Source of the DNA: Shackletoniella antarctica
GTDB taxonomy: Bacteria; Cyanobacteriota; Cyanobacteriia; Phormidesmidales; Phormidesmidaceae
Direction: 5' to 3'
NCBI GenBank assembly: GCA_003241845.1
Contig: QBMN01000006.1
Coordinates: forward strand, 1 to 53,188
DNA length: 53,188 bases
A program made the translations under genes and the position numbers. Numbering within the stretch: the first letter of the stretch is position 1; each line of letters opens with the position of its first letter. Shown piece by piece: positions 43,730-53,188 of this stretch. The notes under the pieces are model-generated. The model had not been told where the DNA came from. It ran no database searches and worked only from the letters and a program-made list of their open reading frames with translations.

Positions 43730-43744
43730 AGCATCGTCAAAAAT

Positions 43745-43776
43745 ACTAAATAGTACCCGCTCGGGTACTGTTTAGT
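43745..43776. repeat. Inverted repeat, 15-bp arms, near-perfect
   Basis: ACTAAATAGTACCCG and CGGGTACTGTTTAGT with a 2-nt loop; the single mismatch would be a G-U pair in RNA on one strand. It lies 54 bp before the next gene. Confidence 0.93.
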
Positions 43777-43830
43777 TGGCGAACGATTGATTTACATTTT
43801 GTATGTCAACCCGTTCAACGAGTTAAAAAA

Positions 43831-44403
43831 ATGACGATTATTTCTACATTTGAAGTACTACTCAAGCCTCAGCTACCGCCAGCAACTCAGCTGCCGCCGG
43901 GTTTCACTACTGTGCAAAATCTAGGTCGCAATCTTATTCAAGGTTACTTTCTCACTATCTCTAACATCAATGCCTTCGATCTGGTGCTATCTTTGGTTTT
44001 TACAACTCGCCTCCCTGCCGGGGTGACCTTAGATAAAATCATTACTTTTTCTGACACTTCTGGCATTAACACTGGTGGTTCTCTAGAGCCAGTCGGCGCC
44101 GGCAATAAGTTCAGATTTTCTCCACTTATTCTCCCAGTTGATGCCACAGCGCTGTTCATCTTGCAGCCCAGCCCCACTGATCAGGCCCTCGTCGATCTAG
44201 ATATTGAGGCTCGCGGCTTTGTGGAGGTGCAGCTGTCTTCATTGGCAGGCAATCTACCCCCAGGGGCACAGATTCAGGTGACAGCAGAACAGCGCGGTAC
44301 TTTCTTCGGCGATGCAACAGCCCCAAATATTGTCGACAGGGCACTTGATCAAATTGTCTACGGTCTCACTGTTCAAAATGGTGGCCTGATTACCCTTAAT
44401 TAG
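43831..44403 (+). CDS. Unknown beta-rich protein
   Basis: 190 aa. I do not recognise the family. It has no signal peptide or membrane helix. It is rich in beta-strand-like alternation (FLTISNINAFDLVLSLVF, VEVQLSSLAG) with Pro-rich turns (KPQLPPATQLPPG), suggesting a beta-sandwich. The TFFGDATAPNIVDRALDQIVYGL segment ends in a short helix. It lies alone downstream of three long inverted repeats, with only a weak ribosome site (GAGTTAAAAAA). Confidence 0.6.
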   Translation: MTIISTFEVLLKPQLPPATQLPPGFTTVQNLGRNLIQGYFLTISNINAFDLVLSLVFTTRLPAGVTLDKIITFSDTSGINTGGSLEPVGAGNKFRFSPLILPVDATALFILQPSPTDQALVDLDIEARGFVEVQLSSLAGNLPPGAQIQVTAEQRGTFFGDATAPNIVDRALDQIVYGLTVQNGGLITLN

Positions 44404-44753
44404 GAGAGCCATGGGCTATTCAACCTTTAGAAATATTTTTTAAGGGTTTTTTTGAGAAATAAGATACCCACTGGTAGGGGCGCAGGCCTGCGCCCTTGAG
44501 GGGAATCAAAATTCTTAGGTATTTTCGTTGTCAGAATTATCCTAAAGATTGTCTTAGTCGATTTAGGGGTTGGGGGCATAGGCTAACCCACCCCTACCCC
44601 TTCTAGGGATAGGACGGTGAGGCTACCTTTCCAAGGGCTTTTCTTATCCCGAACCCAGGTAAAGTAGGAAATCCTAAATATTCGTTTAAAAGGCCATGAC
44701 CTAGCACAACGGTCGCTGCTGTGAAAGTCGTCTTTAAGAAGTAGAGTGCCGCT
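44404..44753. other. Intergenic region with a perfect 18-bp palindrome
   Basis: 350 bp. GGGCGCAGGCCTGCGCCC (44478-44495) is a perfect palindrome in a GTAGGGGCGCAGG context that recurs in many cyanobacterial genomes. A second minor stretch of T-rich DNA (TTTTTTAAGGG, about 44437-44455) follows the preceding gene. No gene seen. Confidence 0.6.
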
Positions 44754-45782
44754 ATGTCTCCAGTTTTTAGATTTTCCCCAGCGAGCTATAGCTGGGTGGC
44801 AATTCACCCTGAGCCTAAGGGGATTATTCAGTTTATTGGCGGCGCTTTTTTTGGCACCTTCCCAACTGTTTTCTATCGTTACTTCTTGCAAACATTGTTC
44901 GAGGAAGGCTATACCATTATTGCGCTACCTTTTAGGTTTAGCTTCCGCCACTGGTCGACTGCGATTGATTTACTCAAAGAGCAAGAGATTTTACAGGGCG
45001 AACTGACAGAGAGAGCCGCTCGCCTAGGCTATAAAAATCAGATATATCAAGAAAAGACGAGCTACTTTTGGCTGGGGCATAGCCTAGGTTGTAAATATAT
45101 TGCGCTACTCGAATTTTTGAGCGGCCCAAAATGGCAGCAGATTGCAGAGTTCTGCATTGAACCCAGTACTTACCGGCAGGTGGAAGCTATTTTGGCCAGA
45201 GCCGACCTAAAGGATGCCTCTATTTTGGGTCAGCCGTCTTTGCTGGTAGCGCCTGATATTAGCGATACAGAGAGCGCTATTCCACTGCGAAGGGTCGCCC
45301 GCTTGCTCGACCGCGTTGGCCTTGGGGTAAAGCCCACCAGAGCCCAAACCAAATGTTTTGTTGAGCGCAGTGGTTTATTTAACCTGACTGCCCTGATTTC
45401 CTTTGATAAAGATACGCTGGCGGGCAGCGAGACTGATGAGTTTAAATCTCAAACAATCCAAGAAAACAGCGATGTGCTGCTGCTGCTCAAGCAGCTAAAG
45501 CAGAGAAGGTTTCCACTGTTGAGTGAGGAGTTAAAGGGCAAACATCTGGAGCCTGTCGGCGTGAGGGTGGGTGAGTTTATAGTCGATCTAAACCCGCTGG
45601 ACAAATTTATTCAGCCGCTCAAACGTAGACGGCTTGAGGGCTTGACGATTGAGCTGCTAGATGAACTGAGGCTGCGGCAGAGCCAACTGGAGAGTGATCT
45701 AGCAGATAGCGGCCATGGCACTCTAGCCATAGCGCGATCGCCTGAACCTGTTGAGGCTAGCCCGCCAGGGCTTCAGCAATAA
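44754..45782 (+). CDS. DUF1350 alpha/beta-hydrolase-like protein
   Basis: 342 aa. GIIQFIGGAFFGTFPTVFYRYFLQTLFEEGYTIIALPF and the nucleophile-like GHSLGCKY match the DUF1350 family found in cyanobacteria and plants. The GxSxG Ser of alpha/beta hydrolases is present as GHSLG. A catalytic Asp/His pair was not placed. The C-terminal 100 residues are charged and helical. The substrate is unknown. Confidence 0.85.
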   Translation: MSPVFRFSPASYSWVAIHPEPKGIIQFIGGAFFGTFPTVFYRYFLQTLFEEGYTIIALPFRFSFRHWSTAIDLLKEQEILQGELTERAARLGYKNQIYQEKTSYFWLGHSLGCKYIALLEFLSGPKWQQIAEFCIEPSTYRQVEAILARADLKDASILGQPSLLVAPDISDTESAIPLRRVARLLDRVGLGVKPTRAQTKCFVERSGLFNLTALISFDKDTLAGSETDEFKSQTIQENSDVLLLLKQLKQRRFPLLSEELKGKHLEPVGVRVGEFIVDLNPLDKFIQPLKRRRLEGLTIELLDELRLRQSQLESDLADSGHGTLAIARSPEPVEASPPGLQQ

Positions 45783-45834
45783 CTTTGGGAAATAACTTTA
45801 GGGCTAACAGCAAATCTGGTTGGCATCATCACCT

Positions 45835-45935
45835 TAGGCAACTTCTGGAAAATAGTTTCCCAATGGTGGGCAGTGCCCACCCTACAACGGCTATAGTCGC
45901 TAGATTAAAGCTGGTGTCTTCTTTCCTAGAAATCT
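45835..45935 (+). repeat. 101-bp repeat, copy 1
   Basis: TAGGCAACTTCTGGAAAATA... to CTTTCCTAGAAATCT, about 90% identical by eye to 47224-47324 without gaps. It contains GGTGGGC-AGT-GCCCACC (45865-45881), then CCTACAACGGCTATAGTCGC. It lies between the DUF1350 gene and the lipoprotein gene. Confidence 0.95.
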
Positions 45936-46113
45936 TCTTATCTATGGGTGCTCTGGGTGGGGATCCAGGCAGCCCAATCTCTTCCTTTCTGTAGCGCTTG
46001 ATCCTTCCGATGGGCGACGTGGCTGGCCGCTCTCGACTGCTAGAACGTTAATCAGTGCCACGGTTGCCAGCATTGGGCCAGCCCAGCATTGAGCTAGCAG
46101 AGAGGAAGAATCC

Positions 46114-46533
46114 ATGACTATTTTGAAATCTATTCGACGCGGGGTGATTGCCCTGTGCCTAGGGGTGGTTTTGTTTACCACCAGTGCCTGTAGTAGTGCC
46201 ACCGAGGTGAGCACAGCCCCCAGCCTAGCGCCGGCCTATAGCCAGCTAGAGCGGGGCGATACCGCCAGCGGCGAAAGCTACGGGCGGTGGGTCATGCAAA
46301 CCGCCAAAGGGTTGGTAAGTGATGCCTTTGTGCGCGACAACGATAAGCTCGGTGTTGTGATCGCGCCTGAGGTCAAGCCCCAGGAGGTCAAGACCCTGGC
46401 CCAGTCTCTGGTGCAGGGATTCCACAAAAAATTTCCCAATCGTGACCTGAGCGTTTTGGTCTATGCCCCTGACAAGGAGCTAATTTTAACCGCCAATTAC
46501 GACGACACGACCCGCCAGGTTGAGTACCGCTAG
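46114..46533 (+). CDS. Small lipoprotein
   Basis: 139 aa. The signal peptide ends FTTSAC, a good lipobox, so Cys26 would carry the lipid. The mature part (LERGDTASGESYGRWVMQTAKGLVSDAFVRDNDKLGVVI and SVLVYAPDKELILTANYD) is a conserved-looking small domain I cannot name. The following gene lies 100 bp downstream on the same strand. Confidence 0.65.
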   Translation: MTILKSIRRGVIALCLGVVLFTTSACSSATEVSTAPSLAPAYSQLERGDTASGESYGRWVMQTAKGLVSDAFVRDNDKLGVVIAPEVKPQEVKTLAQSLVQGFHKKFPNRDLSVLVYAPDKELILTANYDDTTRQVEYR

Positions 46534-46632
46534 GATAAACCCTGGCTCATATAACCTTGGCCTAACCCACCCTGGCCCAGTAATCCTGGCTAAGTGATCC
46601 TGGCCCCGCTAACCCTGTAGGAGACTAACGTG

Positions 46633-47151
46633 ATGACTAGCAGCAACGACTATAAACGCCAGATTATGAATGACCTGGCCGGTGGCAATGTCGAGAACAT
46701 TGACAGCAAAGCCACCCAGCCCGAGAAAGAATACGCCAACTTTGACGATTTTGCCAACCGCTCTTCTCGTGATGAGCGCCGCGAAATGATCGGGCGCGGG
46801 TTTCACCCCGATCGCATTGCTCCCAGCACCATGGAGCCAGAACTGCGCCAGGCGATCGCCCAGGTTAAGCCCCGAGAGCGCGACGATGTGGCCCGCGACC
46901 TGTTTAAGCATCTCAAAGGGCGCGGTCTGAGCGATCGCGATCTAGAGAAGCAGCTGAGTCTGTCTACCCACCACGCCAGCCGCATGAATGAGGATGACGT
47001 GACTAAGCTGGCGGCTTTTACCTACCACAGCCACCCCGACATCTTTCAGGATGTGCTGGCCGATCAGCCGGCGATTATGAAGTTCTTTAGCAACCCGCTG
47101 GTGGGGGCGGCGGTGGGGGCGATCGCCGCCAAGTGGTTTGGCAAGCGCTAG
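46633..47151 (+). CDS. Conserved unknown protein, possible membrane-tethered
   Basis: 172 aa from ATG 46633; a GTG lies directly before it. Charged N-terminal half (QIMNDLAGGNVENIDSK, RSSRDERREMIGRGFHPDRI), a helical middle (RERDDVARDLFKHLKGRGLSDRDLEKQLSLS) and a short hydrophobic end (FFSNPLVGAAVGAIAAKWFGKR) that could be a membrane anchor. I do not recognise its family; there are no catalytic motifs. A CCTGTAGGAGACTAACG stretch gives a good ribosome site. Confidence 0.6.
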   Translation: MTSSNDYKRQIMNDLAGGNVENIDSKATQPEKEYANFDDFANRSSRDERREMIGRGFHPDRIAPSTMEPELRQAIAQVKPRERDDVARDLFKHLKGRGLSDRDLEKQLSLSTHHASRMNEDDVTKLAAFTYHSHPDIFQDVLADQPAIMKFFSNPLVGAAVGAIAAKWFGKR

Positions 47152-47223
47152 GCGCTGCTTGTTTGCTTAAAGACAGCCACCTAGGGCAAAGCAACCGCAT
47201 CCACTACGGGGCTTTGCCCACCC

Positions 47224-47324
47224 TAGGCAACTTCTGGGAAATAGTTTCCCAATGGTGGGCAATGCCCACCCTACAACGGCTATAGTCGCTGGATCAAAAC
47301 TGGTATCTTCTTTCCTAGAAATCT
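47224..47324 (+). repeat. 101-bp repeat, copy 2
   Basis: Same length and order as 45835-45935, including GGTGGGC-AAT-GCCCACC (47254-47270). It sits between convergent genes and stops eight bases before the terminator hairpin at 47332. Confidence 0.95.
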
Positions 47325-47331
47325 CCCTATT

Positions 47332-47369
47332 AAAGAGGGGTTCAGACCGGTTGGTCTGAACCCCTCTTT
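47332..47369. terminator. Bidirectional terminator before the RRM gene
   Basis: Perfect 17-bp arms (AAAGAGGGGTTCAGACC and complement) around the loop GGTT, with A and T runs at the ends. It can end both the upstream plus-strand gene and the minus-strand RRM gene. Confidence 0.93.
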
Positions 47370-47430
47370 TGCTTAACTACAGTTGCTTAGCTGTTGGTGC
47401 TTAGCTAAAGCTGGTCTAGATGACCAAACC

Positions 47431-47778
47431 CTAGTAACCGCCGCCGCCGCCGCCGCGAGAGAAGCTGTCGCCGCCGCCGCCGCCACGACGACCGCCGCCG
47501 CCACCGCCAAAGCTGCCGCCGCCACCGCTACGATCTTCGCGGGGCTTAGCTTTGTTGACTTTAAGGTCGCGACCCATCCACTCTGCGCCGTCGAGGGCTT
47601 CGATAGCTGCAGTCTCTTCAGCATCAGCCGCCATTTCGACGAAACCAAAACCGCGCATGCGGCCGGTCTCACGATCAGTGGGAAGCTGGACGCGCTTAAC
47701 GGAGCCGTACTCTGCAAACACAGAGGTCAGGTCTTCGCTAGTGACGTCATAGGACAGGTTGCCTACATAGATTGACAT
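47431..47778 (-). CDS. RRM RNA-binding protein with Gly-rich tail (Rbp)
   Basis: 115 aa from ATG 47778 (MSIYVGNLSYDV), preferred over an ATG 39 bp upstream; GGAGAAAAGACAAT precedes it. One RRM: RNP2 is IYVGNLSY and RNP1 is RGFGFVEM. The C-terminal 35 residues are Gly/Arg-rich (GGGGGRRGGGGG), coded by GC-rich trinucleotide tracts. These cyanobacterial Rbp proteins are often cold-induced, bind RNA and affect mRNA stability or localisation. Other members of the family may exist elsewhere. Confidence 0.93.
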   Translation of the reverse strand: MSIYVGNLSYDVTSEDLTSVFAEYGSVKRVQLPTDRETGRMRGFGFVEMAADAEETAAIEALDGAEWMGRDLKVNKAKPREDRSGGGGSFGGGGGGRRGGGGGDSFSRGGGGGGY

Positions 47779-48176
47779 ATTGTCTTTTCTCCAAAAATTA
47801 AAGGATGTGTAGAGCAAAATTTCGGAGAGAAGTCTGTTGTCAATGGAAAAACGGAAAAACTCGTTAGTACTAGAAACAATTCTGCTAACCGATCTCTATA
47901 TCTCTGGAGATACCCTAGCATGTTTGAAAAGCTGGTGCGACCTGGGAGTGCAAAATAGCGCTGGGCAACTTGCCCAAGGCGGTCTAGGCCCCTTCAGCAG
48001 AGGCATTAGCGTGGTCAAATCGCTTTTGTAAAGTTTTGTATCTTAAGCCTCCTGCCCCCTCTCACAGGTGGGCAGGGCCTGGGCCGCACTTGTCTACCCT
48101 AGGGGAGGCCGACCCTGGCACCATCGCCGTGGGAGAATGGGTTCTTAGCCAAGATTTATTAGCCGAGATTTAACCT
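47779..48176. other. Divergent intergenic region, rbp / trx
   Basis: 398 bp. The segment next to rbp (about 47779-47830) is a T-rich leader, as in cold-regulated genes. The remainder (about 48040-48170) should hold the thioredoxin promoter. No gene is convincing here. Confidence 0.4.
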
Positions 48177-48515
48177 ATGCCCGCTGCCTATATTGAAAAC
48201 GAAACCGAATTTGATGCGCTTTTAGAGGTCGAGTCAGTCTTTGTAATGGACTGCACCGCAGCCTGGTGCGGCCCCTGCAAGCTGGTGGCCCCTTTGATGG
48301 ATCAGCTGGCCGACGAGTACGGCGATCGCGTCAAAGTCTTTAAGCTCGACCTCGACGCCAACCAGGCGGTGGCGAAGCGCTACGGCATTCGCAGCATTCC
48401 GGCGGTGATGTTCTTTCAGCAGGGCGACGTGGCAGAAACCCTGGTGGGCGTCAAAAAGTATGACGAGTACACCGACACCCTGGGCAAGTATCTGGGCGAG
48501 GGTGCTGATGGGTAG
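48177..48515 (+). CDS. Thioredoxin
   Basis: 112 aa. The active site WCGPC (TAAWCGPCKLVAPL) and cis-Pro (IRSIPAVMFF) are present. The N-terminal FVMDCTAAWCGPC, with an extra Cys three residues before the active-site Trp, is typical of a cyanobacterial thioredoxin class near TrxQ/TrxB. It reduces target disulfides in the cytoplasm. The particular electron donor (ferredoxin- or NADPH-dependent reductase) is not evident. ATG at 48177; ribosome site weak. Confidence 0.9.
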   Translation: MPAAYIENETEFDALLEVESVFVMDCTAAWCGPCKLVAPLMDQLADEYGDRVKVFKLDLDANQAVAKRYGIRSIPAVMFFQQGDVAETLVGVKKYDEYTDTLGKYLGEGADG

Positions 48516-48567
48516 CGCACCATCCCTGCTAACCGCCCCCGCTAGATAACCCCTAGAGATGCTCGCT

Positions 48568-49143
48568 TTACCAAAGCCCAGAGGTCGCCACCGTTAGGTC
48601 TGGCAGAGTCGCTTCCCCAGAGAGGGTTAGGGGCGCATCGAGAGTTTCTGGCTCCCGGTCAGAGCGATAGATCTCGACCTGACGATCTTGTACGTTGATC
48701 AGCCAGCCCAGCCGACAGCCGTTGGCCTGGTATTCTGCCAGCTTGGCCTGGAGGGGCCGGAGGCGATCGCTCTTAGAGCGCAGCTCGATCACAAAGTCGG
48801 GGCACAGGGGCGGAAAGGAGTCTTGCTCGGCCAGGGTGAGGGCGTGCCATCGTTCTAGGCTGACCCAGGCCACATCGGGGGAGCGCTCGGCCCCGTTGGG
48901 CAGGCGAAAGATAGTGGATGAGTCAAACACGACCCCCAGCTTGCTGCGGCGGTTCCAGAGGGTAATGTCTGTAGTCAGGTCGCTGTTGCGGCGGCCTGTG
49001 GTTCCTCCTGTGGGGGGCATAAGCACCAGTTCTCCGGTGGCGGTTAGCTCTAAACGCAGGTCGCGGTTGGCCAGGGCCAGTTGCTCAAACTGCTCATGGG
49101 TGAGGCGAATCACCGAGCTGAGATCGAGGGTAAGGGCAGTCAT
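48568..49143 (-). CDS. Uma2-family putative nuclease (DUF820)
   Basis: 191 aa from ATG 49143 (MTALTLDLSSVIRL); an ATG six codons upstream is possible. It has the PD-(D/E)XK-like Uma2 pattern: LELTATGELVLMPPTGG, a catalytic Asp in RSPDVAWVS, and CPDFVIELRSKSDRL followed by WLINVQDRQVEIY. These proteins are abundant in cyanobacteria and associated with mobile or selfish DNA, but their function is not settled. It is convergent with thioredoxin. Confidence 0.9.
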   Translation of the reverse strand: MTALTLDLSSVIRLTHEQFEQLALANRDLRLELTATGELVLMPPTGGTTGRRNSDLTTDITLWNRRSKLGVVFDSSTIFRLPNGAERSPDVAWVSLERWHALTLAEQDSFPPLCPDFVIELRSKSDRLRPLQAKLAEYQANGCRLGWLINVQDRQVEIYRSDREPETLDAPLTLSGEATLPDLTVATSGLW

Positions 49144-49264
49144 AGGCAAGCCTGAGCGCATACCCCATTATGGAGCATTCCTTAGGGGGTCAAAGATCTA
49201 GGCAGAACGGCCCCGCCCCCGTAGACTGAGGACAACCGAGTGATCCAACAGCAGGGCAGGCAAC

Positions 49265-50746
49265 ATGGAAATTCTTTTTGTGGCGGCGGAAGCGGCTCCC
49301 CTGGCTAAGGTCGGCGGTATGGGCGACGTGGTGGGCTCACTGCCTAAGGTGCTGCGCAGCATGGGGCACGACGTGCGTATCTTTATGCCCTACTACGGTT
49401 TTTTGCCTGACAAGGTAGACATTTCTGCGGAGCCGGTGTGGCAGGGCACCGCTATGTTTAACGACTTCGCGGTCTACGAGACCACCCTGCCCGGCTCTGA
49501 CGTGCCGGTCTATCTCCTTGGTCACCCCGCCTTTGACCCCCGCAAGGTCTACGGCGGCGACGATGAGGCCTGGCGGTTTACCTTCTTTGCCAACGGCGCG
49601 GCTGAGTTTGCCTGGAACTACTGGAAGCCCCAGATCATCCACTGCCACGACTGGCACACGGGCATGATTCCGGTGTGGATGCAACAGTCGCCCGACATCC
49701 GCACGGTGTTTACGATTCACAATCTGGCCTACCAGGGGCCGTGGCGCTGGGAGCTAGAGCGCATCACCTGGTGCCCTTGGTATATGCAGGGGAACAACAC
49801 CATGGCGGCGGCGGTGCAGTCTGCCGATCGCGTCAACACGGTGTCGCCCACCTACGCCCAGCAGATCAAAACCCCCGACTACGGTGAAGATCTGGAGGGG
49901 CTGCTGTCGTTTATCAGCGGCAAGCTGACGGGCATTCTCAACGGTATTGATGTCGAGTCTTACGACCCCGCCACCGACAAATACATCGCCAAAAACTTTA
50001 CCCCCGACAGCCTTGAAAACCGCCGCGTCAACAAGGTGGCGATTCAAGAAGAGCTGGGGCTAGAGGTGAATTCTAAAGCCTTTGTGGTGGGTCTGGTGGG
50101 CCGCCTAGTAGAGCAAAAGGGGCTAGATCTAATTCTGCAAATTTTGGATCGGTTTTTGTCGTACACCGACGCCCAGTTTATTTTGCTGGGCACGGGCGAT
50201 CGCTACTACGAAACCCAGCTCTGGCAGATGGCCAGCCGCTACCGGGGCCGCATGGCCACCTACCTGCTCTATAGCGAGGGGCTGGGTCGCCGCATCTACG
50301 CCGGGGCCGACGCCTTTCTCATGCCCTCGCGGTTTGAGCCCTGCGGCATTAGCCAGATGATCGCCATGCGCTACGGCTGCATTCCGGTGGTGCGGCGCAC
50401 GGGCGGCCTGGTGGATACGGTGCAGCACCACGACCCCGAGCACCAGGCCGGTACTGGCTACTGCTTTGACCGCTACGAGCCGCTCGACCTGTTTACCTGC
50501 CTAATTCGCGCCTGGGAGGGCTACCACTTTAAGGATGCCTGGCGGGCCTTGCAGCGACGGGCCATGGGCCAAGACTTTAGCTGGGACAAATCGGCGGTGG
50601 ATTACGTCAAGCTCTACAGCGAAATGCTGGGGCTAGACTACCGAGATCAGCTGCCTAAGCCCGAGCTGGCCCCGGCATTGGCCAGCCCAGTCACCCAGGC
50701 CTCCCCGCCATCGTCACGGTCTAATCAGTCGCCGCCGTCTAAATAG
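49265..50746 (+). CDS. glgA: Glycogen synthase (GT5)
   Basis: 493 aa. ADP-glucose starch/glycogen synthase of family GT5. [13 protein letters not shown] is the N-terminal ADP-glucose-binding motif; the C-terminal half has [14 protein letters not shown] and [33 protein letters not shown]. Elongates alpha-1,4 glucan chains from ADP-glucose. The last 30 residues ([19 protein letters not shown]) are a low-complexity tail. ATG 49265 follows GGGCAGGCAAC. Confidence 0.96.
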   Translation: MEILFVAAEAAPLAKVGGMGDVVGSLPKVLRSMGHDVRIFMPYYGFLPDKVDISAEPVWQGTAMFNDFAVYETTLPGSDVPVYLLGHPAFDPRKVYGGDDEAWRFTFFANGAAEFAWNYWKPQIIHCHDWHTGMIPVWMQQSPDIRTVFTIHNLAYQGPWRWELERITWCPWYMQGNNTMAAAVQSADRVNTVSPTYAQQIKTPDYGEDLEGLLSFISGKLTGILNGIDVESYDPATDKYIAKNFTPDSLENRRVNKVAIQEELGLEVNSKAFVVGLVGRLVEQKGLDLILQILDRFLSYTDAQFILLGTGDRYYETQLWQMASRYRGRMATYLLYSEGLGRRIYAGADAFLMPSRFEPCGISQMIAMRYGCIPVVRRTGGLVDTVQHHDPEHQAGTGYCFDRYEPLDLFTCLIRAWEGYHFKDAWRALQRRAMGQDFSWDKSAVDYVKLYSEMLGLDYRDQLPKPELAPALASPVTQASPPSSRSNQSPPSK

Positions 50747-50852
50747 GCTGGGGACGCGATCTCCGGTGGGGCAACACCGCTATCTGTCATCCGTGAGCTT
50801 TCCGGGGCAAGGGACTGTGGCAGATTAGTTGTTTCTATTGCGTGAGGCACCT

Positions 50853-52141
<1,289 letters not shown>

Positions 52142-52142
<1 letters not shown>

Positions 52143-53188
52143 TGGCTTCTGGCAACAGTGGGATGGTGGGCGGTGCCCACCCGACGGCGGTTGTGGCTTA
52201 TCTACAGAGTGCGGGGGCGGTGCGCGATCGCACCCGCGCCCTGTTCACATTGGCTGAACGCGATCAGCTCCACCACATTCGCTACCACCCCGAGGCGCTG
52301 CCCGCCGCCGCCGCCTATGTTCTCGACGTGATGCAGCAGCAGTATCCCGACGGCGAGATTCCTTTTCACTCCCGCTGGCGACACTTTGAGGTGGCGGGGC
52401 GATCACGCCTAGACCTTCTAGAGCCAGAGCTATCGGCACTGGATCCACTAGAGCAGGCGCGGCTCAAGGTCGATCTGGCCATTACCAGCGTGCTGCTGGA
52501 TGCCGGGGCCGGGAGCCAGTGGCGGTACCGGGAGCCGGGGACGGGGATGGAGTTTCAAAGGTCGGAGGGGTTGGCGATCGCCAGCTTCCACAGCTTCACC
52601 GCCGGACTCTTTTCCACCCAGCCTGACCAGCCCTGGCAAGCCGATGCTCAGGGATTGATGAACCTGACCCCCGATGGCCTGGGGCAAGCCTTTCAGGTCA
52701 GCAACAATAATCCCCTGCTGGGTTTGGAGGGGCGAGTCTCCCTGCTGCAAAAGCTGGGCCATACTCTGCAACAGCAGCCCGCATTCTTTGGTGCAGACCT
52801 GCCCCGCCCAGGGTATTTGGTGGATTACTGGCTGACGCAAGCGACGGATAATCGCATCTCAGCCACCACGATTCTACAAACCATTCTCCTTGGCATCGGC
52901 CCCATCTGGCCGGGGCGAGTCGAGCTGGCGGGCGTCAACCTGGGCGACGTGTGGCCCCATCCCCAGCTCCCCGACACTGGCCCCGGCAGCAGCCTAGTGC
53001 CCTTCCACAAACTCTCCCAGTGGCTCACCTATTCGCTGCTCGAACCCCTGCAAGACCTGGGCCTCACCATCACCGACCTCGACCAGCTCACCGGATTAGC
53101 CGAATACCGCAACGGCGGCCTATTGATCGACTGCGGAGTGCTGAGCCTAAAAGATCCCGCTGCCGCTGAAATCGCCCACCCCCCCGGG
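52142..53188 (+). CDS. DUF1688 (URC4-like) protein, runs off the window end
   Basis: At least 349 aa, open to the last base. ATG 52142 overlaps the TGA of the preceding gene (TGATG), so translation is coupled. DUF1688 landmarks are visible: NNNPLLGLEGRVSLL, FHKLSQWLTYSLLEPLQDLG and TGLAEYRNGGLLIDCGVLSL. DUF1688 proteins are the URC4 members of the uracil-degradation pathway; their exact reaction is not established. Residues 7-20 (GMVGGAHPTAVVAY) are read through a fragment of the 101-bp repeat element. Confidence 0.9.
52163..52197 (+). repeat. Partial copy of the 101-bp repeat inside a CDS
   Basis: ATGGTGGGCGGTGCCCACC followed by a diverged CCGACGGCGG stretch, corresponding to the palindromic core of the repeats at 45835 and 47224. 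It lies inside the first 20 codons of the DUF1688 gene. Confidence 0.6.

Noticed and set aside
47383-47775. Plus-strand open frame with Ala runs over the RRM gene
   Set aside because: Poly-Ala is the reverse reading of the Gly-rich tail codons of the RRM protein.

Overview
The window comes from a cyanobacterium. It carries three phycobilisome core genes plus the core-membrane linker (apcE, apcA, apcB, apcC), the photosystem I peptide psaI, the alkane-forming pair ado/aar, and the cyanobacterial ATP synthase operon with separate b and b' subunits and no beta/epsilon genes. GCGATCGC (HIP1-type) octamers recur throughout. The GC-rich codon use and the number of small dispersed repeats suggest a filamentous Leptolyngbya/Nodosilinea-like organism; that placement is inference. 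No rRNA, tRNA, CRISPR array, transposase or phage gene was seen.

Layout. 0.1-4.2 kb: a YbaY-like protein, a DUF192 lipoprotein, an NblR-like response regulator with an atypical receiver, a DUF6883/DUF4926 pair, an ABC ATPase and a tiny membrane protein. 4.7-9.8 kb: ado, aar, accA, an SDR reductase and folE, the hydrocarbon neighbourhood. 10.1-17.6 kb: cell-wall amidase, Kef-type antiporter, ccs1 and ccdA (cytochrome c assembly), ftsW. 17.8-22.9 kb, minus strand: apcC, apcB, apcA, apcE. 23.4-30.9 kb: a methyltransferase, then atp1-atpB-atpE-atpG-atpF-atpH-atpA-atpC. 31-43 kb: galE, a large phosphoesterase/choice-of-anchor I/DUF4114 protein, a small 2Fe-2S protein, a DUF2470 protein, psaI, a methyltransferase-glycosyltransferase fusion, a beta-barrel-like protein and a Ski2-like helicase. 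43-53 kb: several conserved or unknown proteins, an RRM protein, thioredoxin, a Uma2 protein, glgA, and a GTP-cyclohydrolase-II-like gene overlapping a DUF1688 gene. The last two are the URC1/URC4 core of an alternative uracil-degradation route; DUF1688 runs off the window end.

Functional links. accA supplies malonyl-CoA for the acyl-ACP that aar reduces to fatty aldehyde and ado converts to alkane. NblR-type regulators control phycobilisome degradation, and the core genes lie 16 kb away. ccs1 and ccdA provide haem attachment for the photosynthetic chain, and the atp operon uses its proton gradient.

The least explained signals are non-coding: (1) a 59-bp repeat with 10-bp inverted ends in three copies (upstream of aar, between apcB and apcC, and between two convergent genes); (2) a 101-bp repeat in two copies, with a fragment read as protein in the DUF1688 gene; (3) a cluster of long inverted repeats at 43580-43776, including a perfect 46-bp palindrome; (4) stem-loops placed between atpE/atpG and apcB/apcC, where subunit amounts must differ.
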